A stretch of DNA of 64,000 nucleotides from Faeciplasma sp900553675 (GTDB lineage Bacteria; Bacillota; Clostridia; Oscillospirales; Ruminococcaceae): contig CAUAFG010000015.1 in the NCBI GenBank assembly GCA_958428235.1, positions 1 to 64,000 of the forward strand, written 5' to 3'. The position numbers and the translations under genes were made by a program. This document shows, piece by piece, positions 9,500 through 18,952 of this stretch. Under the pieces are notes generated by a model. That model worked only from the letters and a program-made list of their open reading frames with translations. It was not told where the DNA came from and did not search any database. Position 1 is the stretch's first letter. Each line of letters begins with the position of its first letter.

Positions 9500-9611
9500 A
9501 TGATTTTACACCTTTTTCACAAATATAAATACTGTCCCTGCAAAATCGCTGCTTATGACGAATAATGCAGCCGGTTAAAGTTTTGCCTGATATTAGCTTT
9601 ATTTTCATATA

Positions 9612-9640
9612 AGTATATCATAAATTCAGCGCGTATTCAA
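9612..9640 (-). promoter_or_regulatory. Predicted cas operon promoter
   Basis: On the minus strand, TTGAAT (9640-9635), a 17-base spacer and TATACT (9617-9612) form a plausible sigma-A promoter reading into cas3. The remainder of 9500-9769 holds no gene that I can see. Confidence 0.55.
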
Positions 9641-9710
9641 CGATTCTTCAATAACATATCTCATAATTCAGCATATTAATCAAAATCATACCATATTTCT
9701 GTATATAATA

Positions 9711-9751
9711 AACAGCGCCTGCCATGCTGATATCGCACGATAGACGCTGTT
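9711..9751 (-). terminator. Weak candidate terminator of the GH43 operon
   Basis: AACAGCG (9711-9717) and CGCTGTT (9745-9751) can pair across a 27-base loop, just downstream of the GH43 stop codon. No strong U-run follows on the minus strand, so termination is uncertain. Confidence 0.3.
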
Positions 9752-9769
9752 ATATTAAACCTGTTTTTT

Positions 9770-11329
9770 CTATTCAAACTGCCAGCTTTCCAATGTCATT
9801 CCGGTGGTAGAGAGCTGTATATATACATCGTGAACGCCCGAAAGGTCCTGTAAAACGTCCGCCGCTATAGCTCCGAAATCCGAGCTGTCAAACTCCGCAG
9901 CGGCGATTATTTCGCCCTCCTTGTTGGAGTCTATGCAAACCTGAAGCTTTCCTTTGCCCTTGACCTTGGCAAGAAAACGCTTTGCAGAATCGCCGAAGTC
10001 GACGTTTTTAAGACATATCCATGCATTATCGCTGACAGAGGTCGAACAAAGGATGCCATCATCTTTGCGTTCATACCATATTCCGGCGGCATTATACATT
10101 TCTGTACCGCTGTGCGCAATATAAGGATTAAGGTTTTTAATTCCTTCAACGCCCTCGCGGGTGCCTCCGCGAAGAGCTATCTTTGTCTTTTTCTCGTTGA
10201 CATCAAGAGTATCTATGCACATACTCCTGAATCCTCCGCTGGTATCAGACCTTTCCTGCAAAGTAAGAGTATGATATATGATATACCACTGACCCTTGTA
10301 CTTGTGCATATGGGTGTGATTATTGGAATAGCCCAGTCCGGTTTCGCCGGGATTGAGGAAGTAGTGTCCCCTGTACTCCCAGCTTTCGGGATTAAGCGGA
10401 GTTGTTGTGGTCATATAAGCCATAGAGCAGGCAGACGGCGGGTCGGTTTTTTCCTCCCATTCTGTGCGCTCAGCCCAGCTTGTATTATATGTATAAACAT
10501 ATTTGCCATTGATGTAATTTAATTCGCTTGCTTCAAAGGCATAATAGGTCGGGATCTGCGCTATCTCACTGTCTAAGGATATCATATCGCTGCCGAGTTT
10601 TACTATTCTTGTCGCCTTGGGCATATATTCGCTTCCGTCGGCGGCTGTTCCCCCGCCGAATGCAAGCCAACCGACGCCGTTGTCGTCTATACATACCCCC
10701 GGGTCAAACGGATTGGGGCAGTCGCCCAAGCCCTCGGTTTCACTTGATATTAGCGGCTTGCCAAGCGGATCTGTCCATCCGGTAACAGGGTCGGTAGAGG
10801 TTATCACGCCAACTCCTGCGCCGCTGTTGGAGAAATAAAGGTAGAAGTGAGTTAAACCGTCATCCTCCACGCGCGAGGTTATTGACGGTGCCCATGATGT
10901 ATATATCCACGGAGCTATTTCGCCAACCTCTATCCTGCCGTGATACACCCAGTTTAACATATCGTCGGTTGAGAAAACAACCAGTGATTTTATCTTTTCA
11001 TAGCTATTTTTGCCATCCTTGCCGACTTCCTCATACTGCTGATGGTCGTTGGTTCCGTAAACATAAAGTCTTCCGTTGTACTCTACGGCTGTAGGGTCGG
11101 CGCAGAAGACGTTAGGAGATATCGGATTAGAATCCTCCGACGGCTTAAGGCTTTTAGCCATATGCTTTTTGTCGATGTCCAAACCAAGGTCAATTGTATT
11201 CATAATTTCTTCCTCACTTAAGCTCGGCAGCACAAGCTCACCGGCGTTATAATCTATTTTATCCGCGCATGATGTAAGCAATGCCGCGGCGGATAGGACG
11301 GCAGCTATAATCAAAGTTAGCTTTTTCAT
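9770..11329 (-). CDS. Lipoprotein GH43-family glycosidase with C-terminal CBM6-like domain
   Basis: The 519-residue protein starts with a lipoprotein signal peptide ending in the lipobox LLTSC (Cys near residue 20), so it is probably anchored outside the membrane. The catalytic domain fits a five-bladed GH43 fold: CADPTAVEYNGRLYVYG gives the general-base Asp, NPFDPGVCIDDNG the second Asp, and FEASELNYINGKYVYTY the acid Glu. About 120 C-terminal residues resemble a CBM6 carbohydrate-binding module. The family contains arabinoxylan arabinofuranosidases and beta-xylosidases; the exact substrate cannot be read from sequence. The ATG at 11329 has a GAGG site and precedes the signal peptide, whereas the frame continues 21 codons upstream. 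It follows an AraC regulator by 32 bases. Confidence 0.86.
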   Translation of the reverse strand: MKKLTLIIAAVLSAAALLTSCADKIDYNAGELVLPSLSEEEIMNTIDLGLDIDKKHMAKSLKPSEDSNPISPNVFCADPTAVEYNGRLYVYGTNDHQQYEEVGKDGKNSYEKIKSLVVFSTDDMLNWVYHGRIEVGEIAPWIYTSWAPSITSRVEDDGLTHFYLYFSNSGAGVGVITSTDPVTGWTDPLGKPLISSETEGLGDCPNPFDPGVCIDDNGVGWLAFGGGTAADGSEYMPKATRIVKLGSDMISLDSEIAQIPTYYAFEASELNYINGKYVYTYNTSWAERTEWEEKTDPPSACSMAYMTTTTPLNPESWEYRGHYFLNPGETGLGYSNNHTHMHKYKGQWYIIYHTLTLQERSDTSGGFRSMCIDTLDVNEKKTKIALRGGTREGVEGIKNLNPYIAHSGTEMYNAAGIWYERKDDGILCSTSVSDNAWICLKNVDFGDSAKRFLAKVKGKGKLQVCIDSNKEGEIIAAAEFDSSDFGAIAADVLQDLSGVHDVYIQLSTTGMTLESWQFE

Positions 11330-11361
11330 GTATGATCCTCTCACAAAGCATATAATCGCTT

Positions 11362-12207
11362 TTACGTATCCGAGCCGCTCAGCTTGCTCCACATTTCACC
11401 GTCGGGCAGAGACTTTTTTCTGTACTGAGTCGGCGTGCATCCGCATTTTTCCTTGAACTGACGCAAAAAGCTGTAGGTGCAGGAATATCCGCAGTGCTCT
11501 GCCACCCTGTCAACCGTCAGATTGGTTGAGGATAAGAGATCCTTTGCCCTTGCAAGCCTTGAGTTGATTATATCCGAGGATATGTTTACACCGAAGAGTC
11601 TTTTATAAAGGTGCTGCAAGCCCGAACAGCTCATATGCATATTTTCGGATATTGATTTAACGCTGCCGAAGGCGGTAGGATCACTGTATATGGAGGCTCT
11701 GAGATCTACCATCGCGGAATTCTTTTCATTTACTGCCGCCAGATCCTCGGTATAATCCGTGCGAAATGCCCGCGCGAGCTTTAAAAACAGCACCTCGAAA
11801 TACTTATGCTCTATCTCGCTGTGAAAAGGCTCTGCCGAATAATGCTCGAAGGTTATTCGGTGAATGGTTGAAGACAGATCGCGCGCGGTGCCAAGATATA
11901 TCGGCTTGTCCGCAACTATTCCCATGTCTATAAGGCTTTTGTATTCATCATCTGTCATGTTAAAGAAAATCCAGTCGTCGGCATATCCGCCGGCTGTTCC
12001 GCGATAGTAGCAGGGAATCCACGGCGAAATCAAAATGGCACTTCCCTTTTTAACATTGTACTCCTTATCTCCGAGCCTGAATAATGACGGGGTTCTTATG
12101 TGCAGAAAAAGCCAACATCCTGTTCCCTGCGGACGGTCCTGATAAAAATCCGCATCATGCATATGATTATAGCCGATTGCTCCTACCTTCACGTCATCAT
12201 CTCCCAT
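11362..12207 (-). CDS. AraC-family transcriptional regulator
   Basis: The 281-residue protein has an N-terminal cupin-like sensing domain and a C-terminal AraC double helix-turn-helix: LQHLYKRLFG for the first helix pair, then VDRVAEHCGYSCTYSFLRQFKEKCGCTPTQYRK for the second, quoted here in shorter parts as VAEHCGYS and FKEKCGCTPTQYR. It probably senses a sugar from plant polysaccharide and activates the downstream GH43 gene, with which it shares strand and a 32-base gap. The Shine-Dalgarno is weak. Confidence 0.86.
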   Translation of the reverse strand: MGDDDVKVGAIGYNHMHDADFYQDRPQGTGCWLFLHIRTPSLFRLGDKEYNVKKGSAILISPWIPCYYRGTAGGYADDWIFFNMTDDEYKSLIDMGIVADKPIYLGTARDLSSTIHRITFEHYSAEPFHSEIEHKYFEVLFLKLARAFRTDYTEDLAAVNEKNSAMVDLRASIYSDPTAFGSVKSISENMHMSCSGLQHLYKRLFGVNISSDIINSRLARAKDLLSSTNLTVDRVAEHCGYSCTYSFLRQFKEKCGCTPTQYRKKSLPDGEMWSKLSGSDT

Positions 12208-12229
12208 ACAATAAACAAATTCTACTTAC

Positions 12230-12258
12230 AGTATAACACCGGTTTGTTGAGTATGCAA
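12230..12258 (-). promoter_or_regulatory. Predicted promoter of araC-GH43 operon
   Basis: On the minus strand TTGCAT (12258-12253), a 17-base spacer and TATACT (12235-12230) lie 22 bases upstream of the AraC start codon. Confidence 0.55.
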
Positions 12259-12442
12259 TAACACTTTTGTCGCATTAACATAACAATATCTGCACATTTA
12301 TATTTAAACCTGTATAATAGTATCGGTTTTCATTGATTTAGTATTTGAATCGAGCAGAAAATGTTATTATTTGCGCTCCCACATTCAGTACAAGCGGCTG
12401 TAGATATCATGATATATAGAGAATAAAATACTTTACTCCGAT

Positions 12443-12485
12443 TTTACATTACAATCCTTTTTCTTTTTACATTGACAGATTAACA
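12443..12485 (+). promoter_or_regulatory. Candidate PHO box cluster and pst promoter region
   Basis: Within 45 bases there are TTTACA (12443), ATTACA (12448), TTTACA (12466), TTGACA (12472) and TTAACA (12480), all of the form TTNACA or one change from it. PhoP-type regulators of Firmicutes bind repeated TTWACA-like sites upstream of pst operons. The TTGACA at 12472 may double as a -35 box with a poor -10 (TAGGAA, 12495). Binding by the PhoP encoded downstream is inferred. Confidence 0.55.
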
Positions 12486-12544
12486 TAGAAAACGTAGGAA
12501 AAAACTAATTTCCGAAATGTAAAGATTAAAAAGGAGTAATTATT

Positions 12545-13351
12545 ATGAAAAAGCTAATATCAATTGTTTTAGTGGCAGCACTCGCAATCGGACTTCTTTG
12601 TGCCTGCGGAAACGACTCAAAGAGCGTTTCAACCGACGGCTCTACCTCGATGGAAAAGGTCATCGGTGCTTTAGGAGAAGCCTTTGAGCTTGATAACTCA
12701 GGCGTTACCTTTACCTACAACCCCACAGGCTCAGGCTCGGGTATAACGGCGGTCGCCGAAGGCAGATGCGACATCGGTCTTTCGTCAAGAAGTCTTAAGA
12801 CCGAGGAAAAGGAAAAGGGTCTTGAGGAAACAATTCTTGCACTGGACGGAATCGCCATCATCGTAAATCCCGAAAACACAATATCAGACTTGTCGCTTGA
12901 AACAATCGCAAAGATCTACAAGGGCGAGATAACCAACTGGAGCGAGGTTGGCGGCAAGGACGCTGAAATCGTACTTATAGGCAGAGAAGCAGGAAGCGGC
13001 ACGCGCGACGGCTTTGAATCCATAACCGGCACCGACGGAGAGTGCAAATACCGTCAGGAGCTTACCTCCACCGGCGACGTTATAACAACGGTTGCTTCCA
13101 ACCCCGACGCTATAGGATACGCCTCCCTTGCATCTGTAAAAGACACCGTAAAGGCTATTTCGGTAGACGGAATTGTGCCCTCGGAGGCAAGCGTTAAGGA
13201 CGGAACCTACAAGGTTCAGAGACCGTTCGTGCTCGTAACCAAAAATGACACCAAGCTTTCAAAGACTGCGCAGGCATTCTTCGACTTCATTACCTCAAAG
13301 GACGCAAACGAAATCATATCAAAGGCTGGCGCTGTTCCGGTAGCCGAATAA
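12545..13351 (+). CDS. pstS: Phosphate-binding lipoprotein PstS
   Basis: The 268-residue protein has a lipoprotein signal ending LLCAC (Cys at about 21). Phosphate-contacting loops of PstS are present: DGSTSMEKV near the N-terminus, NPTGSGSGI, and GREAGSGTRDGFE. It captures extracellular phosphate for the PstCAB transporter. AAGGAG precedes the ATG. It is the first gene of pstSCAB-phoU-phoPR, behind the candidate PHO boxes. Confidence 0.96.
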   Translation: MKKLISIVLVAALAIGLLCACGNDSKSVSTDGSTSMEKVIGALGEAFELDNSGVTFTYNPTGSGSGITAVAEGRCDIGLSSRSLKTEEKEKGLEETILALDGIAIIVNPENTISDLSLETIAKIYKGEITNWSEVGGKDAEIVLIGREAGSGTRDGFESITGTDGECKYRQELTSTGDVITTVASNPDAIGYASLASVKDTVKAISVDGIVPSEASVKDGTYKVQRPFVLVTKNDTKLSKTAQAFFDFITSKDANEIISKAGAVPVAE

Positions 13352-13377
13352 AAAGGTTCTGAAAGGAAACTACTGAT

Positions 13378-14280
13378 ATGGATAACAAAGCTTCCGGCGC
13401 AAGGCAGAAAGCCGCGCGGACTGCAGAATACATAATTCAGGGGATATTCCTTATACTCGGTTTGATAACCGTTGGCTGTGTTCTGGTGATAACAGTTTAT
13501 CTGATTATCGCCGGAATACCGGCTATCAGAGAAATAGGTCTTGCGGATTTTCTTCTGGGCAGAAAATGGGTATCAACCGGTGAAAACCAGCAATTCGGAA
13601 TATTCCACTTTATATTAACAAGCGTATACGGAACTGCCGGAGCTATAGTAATAGGCGTGCCGATAGGATTTTTAAGCTCTGTTTACCTTGCAAAGCTTGC
13701 AAGTCCGAAAATAAAGACAGTAATATCCGAGGCTGTTAGTCTGCTTGCAGGGATTCCTTCGGTAGTATACGGTCTTGTGGGAATGATGGTACTTGTCCCT
13801 GGAATAAGAAAGCTGTTCAACATTCCCGACGGTTCCGGACTTCTTGCTGCGATAATAGTGCTTGCCATTATGATTCTGCCGTCGATAATAAAAGTATCGC
13901 TGACGGCTTTGGAGGCTGTTCCCAAGGAATATGAGGACGCTTCGCTTGCATTGGGTGCCACTCATATAGAGACATACTTTCGGGTTTCCGTTCCTGCCGC
14001 AAAAAGTGGTATTGCAGCGGCTGTAGTGCTCGGAGTCGGAAGAGCCATAGGTGAAGCAATGGCGGTTATAATGGTTTCCGGTAATGCATCCTCGAATATG
14101 CCGTCGCTGTTTGAAAGCGTAAGATTTCTGACAACGGCAGTAGCAAGCGAAATGTCATATTCAGCGGAGGGCAGTCTTCAGAGGCAGGCACTTTTCTCCA
14201 TAGCTCTTGTTCTGTTCCTGTTCATAATGCTTATAAACGCGGCGCTGAATTTCTTCTTAAAGAGGGATAAAAACAAATGA
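13378..14280 (+). CDS. pstC: Phosphate ABC transporter permease PstC
   Basis: The 300-residue membrane protein has about six hydrophobic segments and the permease EAA-type loop (ALEAVPKEYEDASLALGAT) that contacts PstB. The segment LAGIPSVVYGLVGM is shared with PstA, as usual. It forms the transmembrane channel with PstA. Its stop overlaps the pstA start in ATGA. Confidence 0.96.
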   Translation: MDNKASGARQKAARTAEYIIQGIFLILGLITVGCVLVITVYLIIAGIPAIREIGLADFLLGRKWVSTGENQQFGIFHFILTSVYGTAGAIVIGVPIGFLSSVYLAKLASPKIKTVISEAVSLLAGIPSVVYGLVGMMVLVPGIRKLFNIPDGSGLLAAIIVLAIMILPSIIKVSLTALEAVPKEYEDASLALGATHIETYFRVSVPAAKSGIAAAVVLGVGRAIGEAMAVIMVSGNASSNMPSLFESVRFLTTAVASEMSYSAEGSLQRQALFSIALVLFLFIMLINAALNFFLKRDKNK

Positions 14281-15146
14281 TTGATAAGTCTAAAGCCTTC
14301 CGCACAAAAAGAAAAGCATACAATATTATTATGCGCTGCCTGACAATAGCTTCAGCTGTTCTGACCTGCGCGCTTGCTATATTTCTTATAGTATACGTTA
14401 TGGCAAAGGGTCTGCCAAACATAACATGGGAGCTTTTATCCACCAAGCCAAGCTACTTAAGCGGCAAAGTCGGAATACTTCCCGACATTCTGAACACCAT
14501 CTACATCATAATAGCCGCGATAGCCATAGTTCTGCCGCTTGGAGCGGGCGCGGCGGTTTATCTTACGGAATACGCAAAGAACAAAAAGCTAGTAGCCGTA
14601 ATCGAATACGCCGCCGAGACTCTTTCTGGAATCCCCTCGATAATATACGGACTGGTTGGTATGCTGGTGTTTTGCAGCGTTTTTAAGATGGGCACTTCCC
14701 TGCTTGCGGGTGCGCTTACGCTTGTTATAATGAATCTGCCTACCGTTATGAGAACCACTCAGGAAAGTCTTAAAACGGTTCCGCAGAGCTACCGTGAGGG
14801 TGCGTTTGGTCTGGGTGCCGGAAAATGGAGGGTTATAAGAACGGTTGTTTTGCCGGGATGCGTGGATGGAATCATTACCGGTTGCATACTTTCGGTTGGA
14901 CGAATTATCGGCGAATCTGCGGCGCTGTTATTCACGGCGGGATTTGCCCACGCTCTAAACGGATTCTTCTCAGGACTGTTCAGCTCCGGAGCCACGCTTA
15001 CCGTCGCGCTGTACGTTTACGTCAAAGAGAGCGGCGAATTTGCCGTGGGCTTTGCAATAGCTGCCATTCTTATGATGCTTACAGTAGCAATAAATCTTCT
15101 GGCGGCAGGAGCAGGAAGATACTTCAAAAACCGCAGAAAGGATTGA
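14277..15146 (+). CDS. pstA: Phosphate ABC transporter permease PstA
   Basis: This 289-residue permease contains LSGIPSIIYGLVGML and the cytoplasmic coupling loop SLKTVPQSYREGAFGLGAG. Several hydrophobic helices span the sequence. It pairs with PstC. It overlaps pstC by 4 bases and is followed by pstB after 10 bases. Confidence 0.96.
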   Translation: MIDKSKAFRTKRKAYNIIMRCLTIASAVLTCALAIFLIVYVMAKGLPNITWELLSTKPSYLSGKVGILPDILNTIYIIIAAIAIVLPLGAGAAVYLTEYAKNKKLVAVIEYAAETLSGIPSIIYGLVGMLVFCSVFKMGTSLLAGALTLVIMNLPTVMRTTQESLKTVPQSYREGAFGLGAGKWRVIRTVVLPGCVDGIITGCILSVGRIIGESAALLFTAGFAHALNGFFSGLFSSGATLTVALYVYVKESGEFAVGFAIAAILMMLTVAINLLAAGAGRYFKNRRKD

Positions 15147-15156
15147 AAGGAAACAT

Positions 15157-15906
15157 ATGATAATATCAGTAAAGGATCTATGTCTTTGGTACGGAAACAC
15201 TCAGGCTTTGAAAAACGTAAGCATAGACATTCCGGAGCATGGCATAACCGCACTTATAGGACCATCCGGCTGCGGAAAGTCCACTTTTCTTAAAACGCTG
15301 AACCGCATGAACGACCTTGTGAACGGGGTTAAGATAACCGGTGAGGTAAAATACCGCGGCGAAAACATATTCGCAGCGGGAACCGACGTTAACGAGCTGA
15401 GGAAAAACATCGGCATGGTGTTTCAGAAGCCAAACCCGTTTCCGATGAGCATATATGACAACATCGCCTACGGTCCGAGAACTCACGGAATCCACTCAAA
15501 GGCAAAGCTTGACGATATAGTTGAGCGCTCGCTTAAAAACGCCGCAATCTGGGACGAGGTAAAGGACAGACTGAAAAAATCCGCGCTGGGTCTTTCCGGC
15601 GGTCAGCAGCAGAGGCTCTGCATTGCAAGGGCTTTGGCAGTCGAGCCGGACGTTCTTTTGATGGACGAACCAACAAGCGCACTCGACCCAATTTCAACTT
15701 CTAAGATAGAAGAGCTTGCAACTTCGCTGAAGGAGTGCTATACTATAGTTATAGTTACGCATAATATGCAGCAGGCGGTCCGCATTTCGGACAATACCGC
15801 CTTCTTCCTTCTCGGAGAGCTGATAGAGTACGGCGAAACCGAAAAAATGTTTGCTTATCCCAAAGACAAGCGAACCGAGGACTACATTACCGGCAGATTC
15901 GGATAA
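15157..15906 (+). CDS. pstB: Phosphate ABC transporter ATPase PstB
   Basis: The 249-residue ABC ATPase has Walker A GPSGCGKST (about 37), the Q-loop FQKPNPFPMSIYDNIAYG typical of PstB, signature LSGGQQQRLCIARAL and Walker B LLMDEPTSALD. It energises phosphate uptake through PstCA. Confidence 0.97.
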   Translation: MIISVKDLCLWYGNTQALKNVSIDIPEHGITALIGPSGCGKSTFLKTLNRMNDLVNGVKITGEVKYRGENIFAAGTDVNELRKNIGMVFQKPNPFPMSIYDNIAYGPRTHGIHSKAKLDDIVERSLKNAAIWDEVKDRLKKSALGLSGGQQQRLCIARALAVEPDVLLMDEPTSALDPISTSKIEELATSLKECYTIVIVTHNMQQAVRISDNTAFFLLGELIEYGETEKMFAYPKDKRTEDYITGRFG

Positions 15907-15927
15907 TTCACAAGGAAGGAACAGCAT

Positions 15928-16575
15928 ATGAGATCAAGATTCGATGAACAGCTTTCAAATCTTTCAAAAGAGTTGACGACAATGGGCGCAATGTGCGAAG
16001 AGATAATCGCGCTCACCTCGAAGGCTCTTTCCGACGGCGACAAGACGCTTTTGAGTAAAGTATTTCCGATAGCTAACGACATTGACAGAATGGAGCGCAC
16101 CATAGAGGCTCTCTGTCTGCGGCTTCTTTTACAGCAGCAGCCGGTAGCACGCGATTTAAGACAGATATCGGCGGCTCTTAAAATGATAACCGACATGGAA
16201 AGAATCGGAGATCAGGCGGCGGACATCGCGGAAATCATACCGTTTATATGCGAAAAGCCGTCTGAAAACTGCGTGCTTATCAGCGAAATGGCAAAGTCTG
16301 CTATAAGCATTGTCACACAGAGCATAGACGCATACGTCAAGCAGGATTTGGTAATAGCCCAAGACGCTATTGCAAAGGACGACATCGTTGACGATTATTT
16401 CAGGAGAGTTAAAGGCTCGCTTATAGACTTAATAGCTGGTATGCCGTCCGAGGGCGAATATGCGCTCGACCTTCTGATGATAGCCAAATACTTTGAAAGA
16501 ATCGGAGATCACGCGGTGAACGTTGCCGAATGGGTAGCGTTTTCTATAACCGGCGAGCATATCGGGCAGAATTAA
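15928..16575 (+). CDS. phoU: Phosphate signalling regulator PhoU
   Basis: The 215-residue all-helical protein has the two PhoU repeats. Each contains the metal-coordinating ERIGD motif: MERIGDQAADIAE in the first and FERIGDHAVNVAEW in the second. PhoU links the Pst transporter to the PhoR kinase and represses the regulon when phosphate is plentiful. Confidence 0.96.
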   Translation: MRSRFDEQLSNLSKELTTMGAMCEEIIALTSKALSDGDKTLLSKVFPIANDIDRMERTIEALCLRLLLQQQPVARDLRQISAALKMITDMERIGDQAADIAEIIPFICEKPSENCVLISEMAKSAISIVTQSIDAYVKQDLVIAQDAIAKDDIVDDYFRRVKGSLIDLIAGMPSEGEYALDLLMIAKYFERIGDHAVNVAEWVAFSITGEHIGQN

Positions 16576-16617
16576 ATCAGCATTCGCCGAAATTCTCTTC
16601 CGAAAGGATGATTATAC

Positions 16618-17298
16618 ATGAAAATATGGTGCGTAGAAGACGACAACAGCATCCGCGACATTGAGGTTTACACGCTCAGCCAGACAGGGTTTGAGGCGGA
16701 AGGCTTTCCAGACGGAGAGGCTTTCTTTTCAGCAATGAAATCCTCCAAACCCGACCTTGTTATTCTCGACGTTATGCTTCCAGGAGAGGACGGTGTTGAA
16801 ATCCTTAAGCATCTGCGCTCGGGTGCGGATACATCTTCGATACCGGTCATCATGGCGACAGCCAAGGGCATGGAATACGACAAAATAAAAACCCTCGACC
16901 TCGGCGCGGACGATTATCTTGTCAAGCCGTTTGGCATGATGGAGATGGTTTCGCGGGTGAAGGCTGTTTTAAGGCGCTACAAGCCCAAAGGATCAGGCAA
17001 TACGCTGACCGTTTCGGGAATAAGCATGAATCTTGAAAGCAGAACGGTTGAAATAAACGGCGTTAAAACCGAGCTAACCTACAAGGAATTTGAAATTCTG
17101 AGGCTGTTCCTATCGCATCCGGGCATGGTTTTTACAAGGGAGCGGCTGTTTTCTGATGTCTGGGGAGAGAACTACATCGGCGAGACAAGAACCGTTGACA
17201 TGCACATTAAAACGCTGCGGCAGAAGCTCGGCGAACACGGCGATATGATAGAAACCGTGCGAAGCGTCGGCTACAGATTAGGAGTGAAAGCTAAATGA
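16618..17298 (+). CDS. phoP: OmpR-family response regulator PhoP/PhoB
   Basis: The 226-residue protein has a receiver domain (acidic EDD near residue 7, phospho-acceptor in LVILDVMLPGEDG, Lys in DYLVKPFG) and a winged-helix output domain ending RTVDMHIKTLRQKLG and VRSVGYRLG. It probably binds the TTNACA cluster upstream of pstS. It overlaps phoR by 4 bases. Gene naming (phoP or phoB) is by context. Confidence 0.93.
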   Translation: MKIWCVEDDNSIRDIEVYTLSQTGFEAEGFPDGEAFFSAMKSSKPDLVILDVMLPGEDGVEILKHLRSGADTSSIPVIMATAKGMEYDKIKTLDLGADDYLVKPFGMMEMVSRVKAVLRRYKPKGSGNTLTVSGISMNLESRTVEINGVKTELTYKEFEILRLFLSHPGMVFTRERLFSDVWGENYIGETRTVDMHIKTLRQKLGEHGDMIETVRSVGYRLGVKAK

Positions 17299-18947
17299 CT
17301 CAAAAGATTTTCCGTTCGATACTGGTAGTAGCAATAACCGTTCTTCTGCTGAGCCTTTTGTTTATCGTGGGAGTTTTATATGATTACTTTGGCAGTGCGC
17401 AGAAATCACGCCTTAATGCCGAGCTGAATCTTGCAGCCGGAGGCGTCGAGGCGGGCGGAACAGAATATCTTGAAAACCTTGACGCCGAAGACTTCCGCAT
17501 GACTCTTATCTCTTCTGACGGAAATGTTGTTTTCGACTCTGAAACCGACCCCGAAGCTATGGAAAACCACTCTCAGCGTGAAGAGATAATAGAAGCGCTT
17601 GAAACAGGCTTCGGCGAAAGCTCAAGATACTCTCAAACGCTTATGGAGCAGACATTATACCGTGCCAAGCGGCTTGCAAACAACAGCGTTTTGAGAATAT
17701 CGACCAGCAGAATGACCGCTCCCGCTCTGATTCTGGGAATGCTCCGCCCGATACTGATTATCGTTGCGGCGGCTCTTGTGCTTTCTCTTGTCTTTGCTTC
17801 GAGGATGTCTAAAAAGATAGTCCAGCCGCTTAACAGCCTGAATTTGGATAAGCCGCTTGAAAACAACGCCTACGACGAGATATCTCCCCTGCTGACCCAC
17901 ATCGAGCAGCAGCAAAGGCAGATAGCGCGCCAGAAGGAAAAGCTTGCAGCAAGCAAGCGCGAGTTTTACGCGGTAATCAAAAACATGAATGAGGGTCTTG
18001 TCCTTTTAAACAATAAGAACGAGATTATAAGCATTAATCCCGCGGCTGAAAGCTTTTTGGAAGCAAACGGCGACGCTTTGGGCAAGGATTTCATTATGAT
18101 AGAACGAAGCCGCGATATAAGCTTATGTCTTGAAGAAGCGTTTTCATCGGGAAAGAGCGTTTTGGAAACGCAGAGAAACGGCAGAGTATATCAGCTTAAT
18201 TTCAGTGCTATAGAAGAGGACAGCGAAAAAACCGGCGTTGTTATTCTTATATTCGATATAACAGACAAATTCTTTGCCGAAAGGAACCGGCGCGAGTTCA
18301 CCGCAAACGTCTCGCATGAGCTTAAAACGCCCTTGCAGACAATTATGGGAAGCGCTGAGCTTATCGAAAACGGTCTTGTAAAGAAAGAGGACGTTGGCGG
18401 ATTTGCTTCTAAAATCAGGCAGGAGGCTTCGCGGCTTGTATCTCTTATCGACGACATAATCAGGCTTTCCCAGCTCGACGAAGCCGAGGATCTGCCCAGC
18501 GAGGATCTGGATTTATACGAGCTTGCCAAGAGTCAGATAGATCTGCTTGCTCCTGTTGCCAACAGCAAGGGTATATCGCTGAAGCTTAGCGGCGAGAGCT
18601 TTACCGTATCGGTAGTTCGCAGGCTTACTCAGGAGATTATATACAACCTCTGCGAAAATGCTATCAAATACAACAAGGACGGCGGCAAGGTTGACATAAG
18701 CATTGAAAGCGATTTAAACGAAGCCGTTATCAGGGTCGCAGACACAGGAATAGGAATACCGCCGGAGCATCAGGCACGGGTTTTCGAGCGGTTCTATCGG
18801 GTTGACAAGAGCCATTCAAAGGAGACGGGCGGCACCGGTCTGGGGCTTTCAATCGTAAAGCACGCTGTTCAGTATATGAACGGAACCATCCACCTTGAAA
18901 GCAGGTTCGGAGAAGGCACCACCGTTACGGTAAGACTGCCGAAATAA
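17295..18947 (+). CDS. phoR: Phosphate sensor histidine kinase PhoR
   Basis: The 550-residue kinase has an N-terminal membrane helix, an extracytoplasmic segment, a second helix at about 150-170, a PAS domain, the phospho-acceptor block ANVSHELKTPLQTI, the N-box NLCENAIKYNKDGG and G-boxes DTGIGIPPEH and GGTGLGLSIVKH. It is the cognate kinase of the adjacent regulator. The coding end lies 5 bases from the convergent gene at 18953. Confidence 0.93.
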   Translation: MTQKIFRSILVVAITVLLLSLLFIVGVLYDYFGSAQKSRLNAELNLAAGGVEAGGTEYLENLDAEDFRMTLISSDGNVVFDSETDPEAMENHSQREEIIEALETGFGESSRYSQTLMEQTLYRAKRLANNSVLRISTSRMTAPALILGMLRPILIIVAAALVLSLVFASRMSKKIVQPLNSLNLDKPLENNAYDEISPLLTHIEQQQRQIARQKEKLAASKREFYAVIKNMNEGLVLLNNKNEIISINPAAESFLEANGDALGKDFIMIERSRDISLCLEEAFSSGKSVLETQRNGRVYQLNFSAIEEDSEKTGVVILIFDITDKFFAERNRREFTANVSHELKTPLQTIMGSAELIENGLVKKEDVGGFASKIRQEASRLVSLIDDIIRLSQLDEAEDLPSEDLDLYELAKSQIDLLAPVANSKGISLKLSGESFTVSVVRRLTQEIIYNLCENAIKYNKDGGKVDISIESDLNEAVIRVADTGIGIPPEHQARVFERFYRVDKSHSKETGGTGLGLSIVKHAVQYMNGTIHLESRFGEGTTVTVRLPK

Positions 18948-18952
18948 AATAA

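Noticed and set aside
9500..9769. Search for a second CRISPR array or leader upstream of cas3
   Set aside because: No repeat resembling the 28-base unit is present; only a promoter and a weak hairpin are seen.
12313..12318. TATAAT as pstS promoter -10
   Set aside because: No acceptable -35 at 16-18 bases and more than 220 bases from pstS; kept only as a possibility behind the TTNACA cluster.
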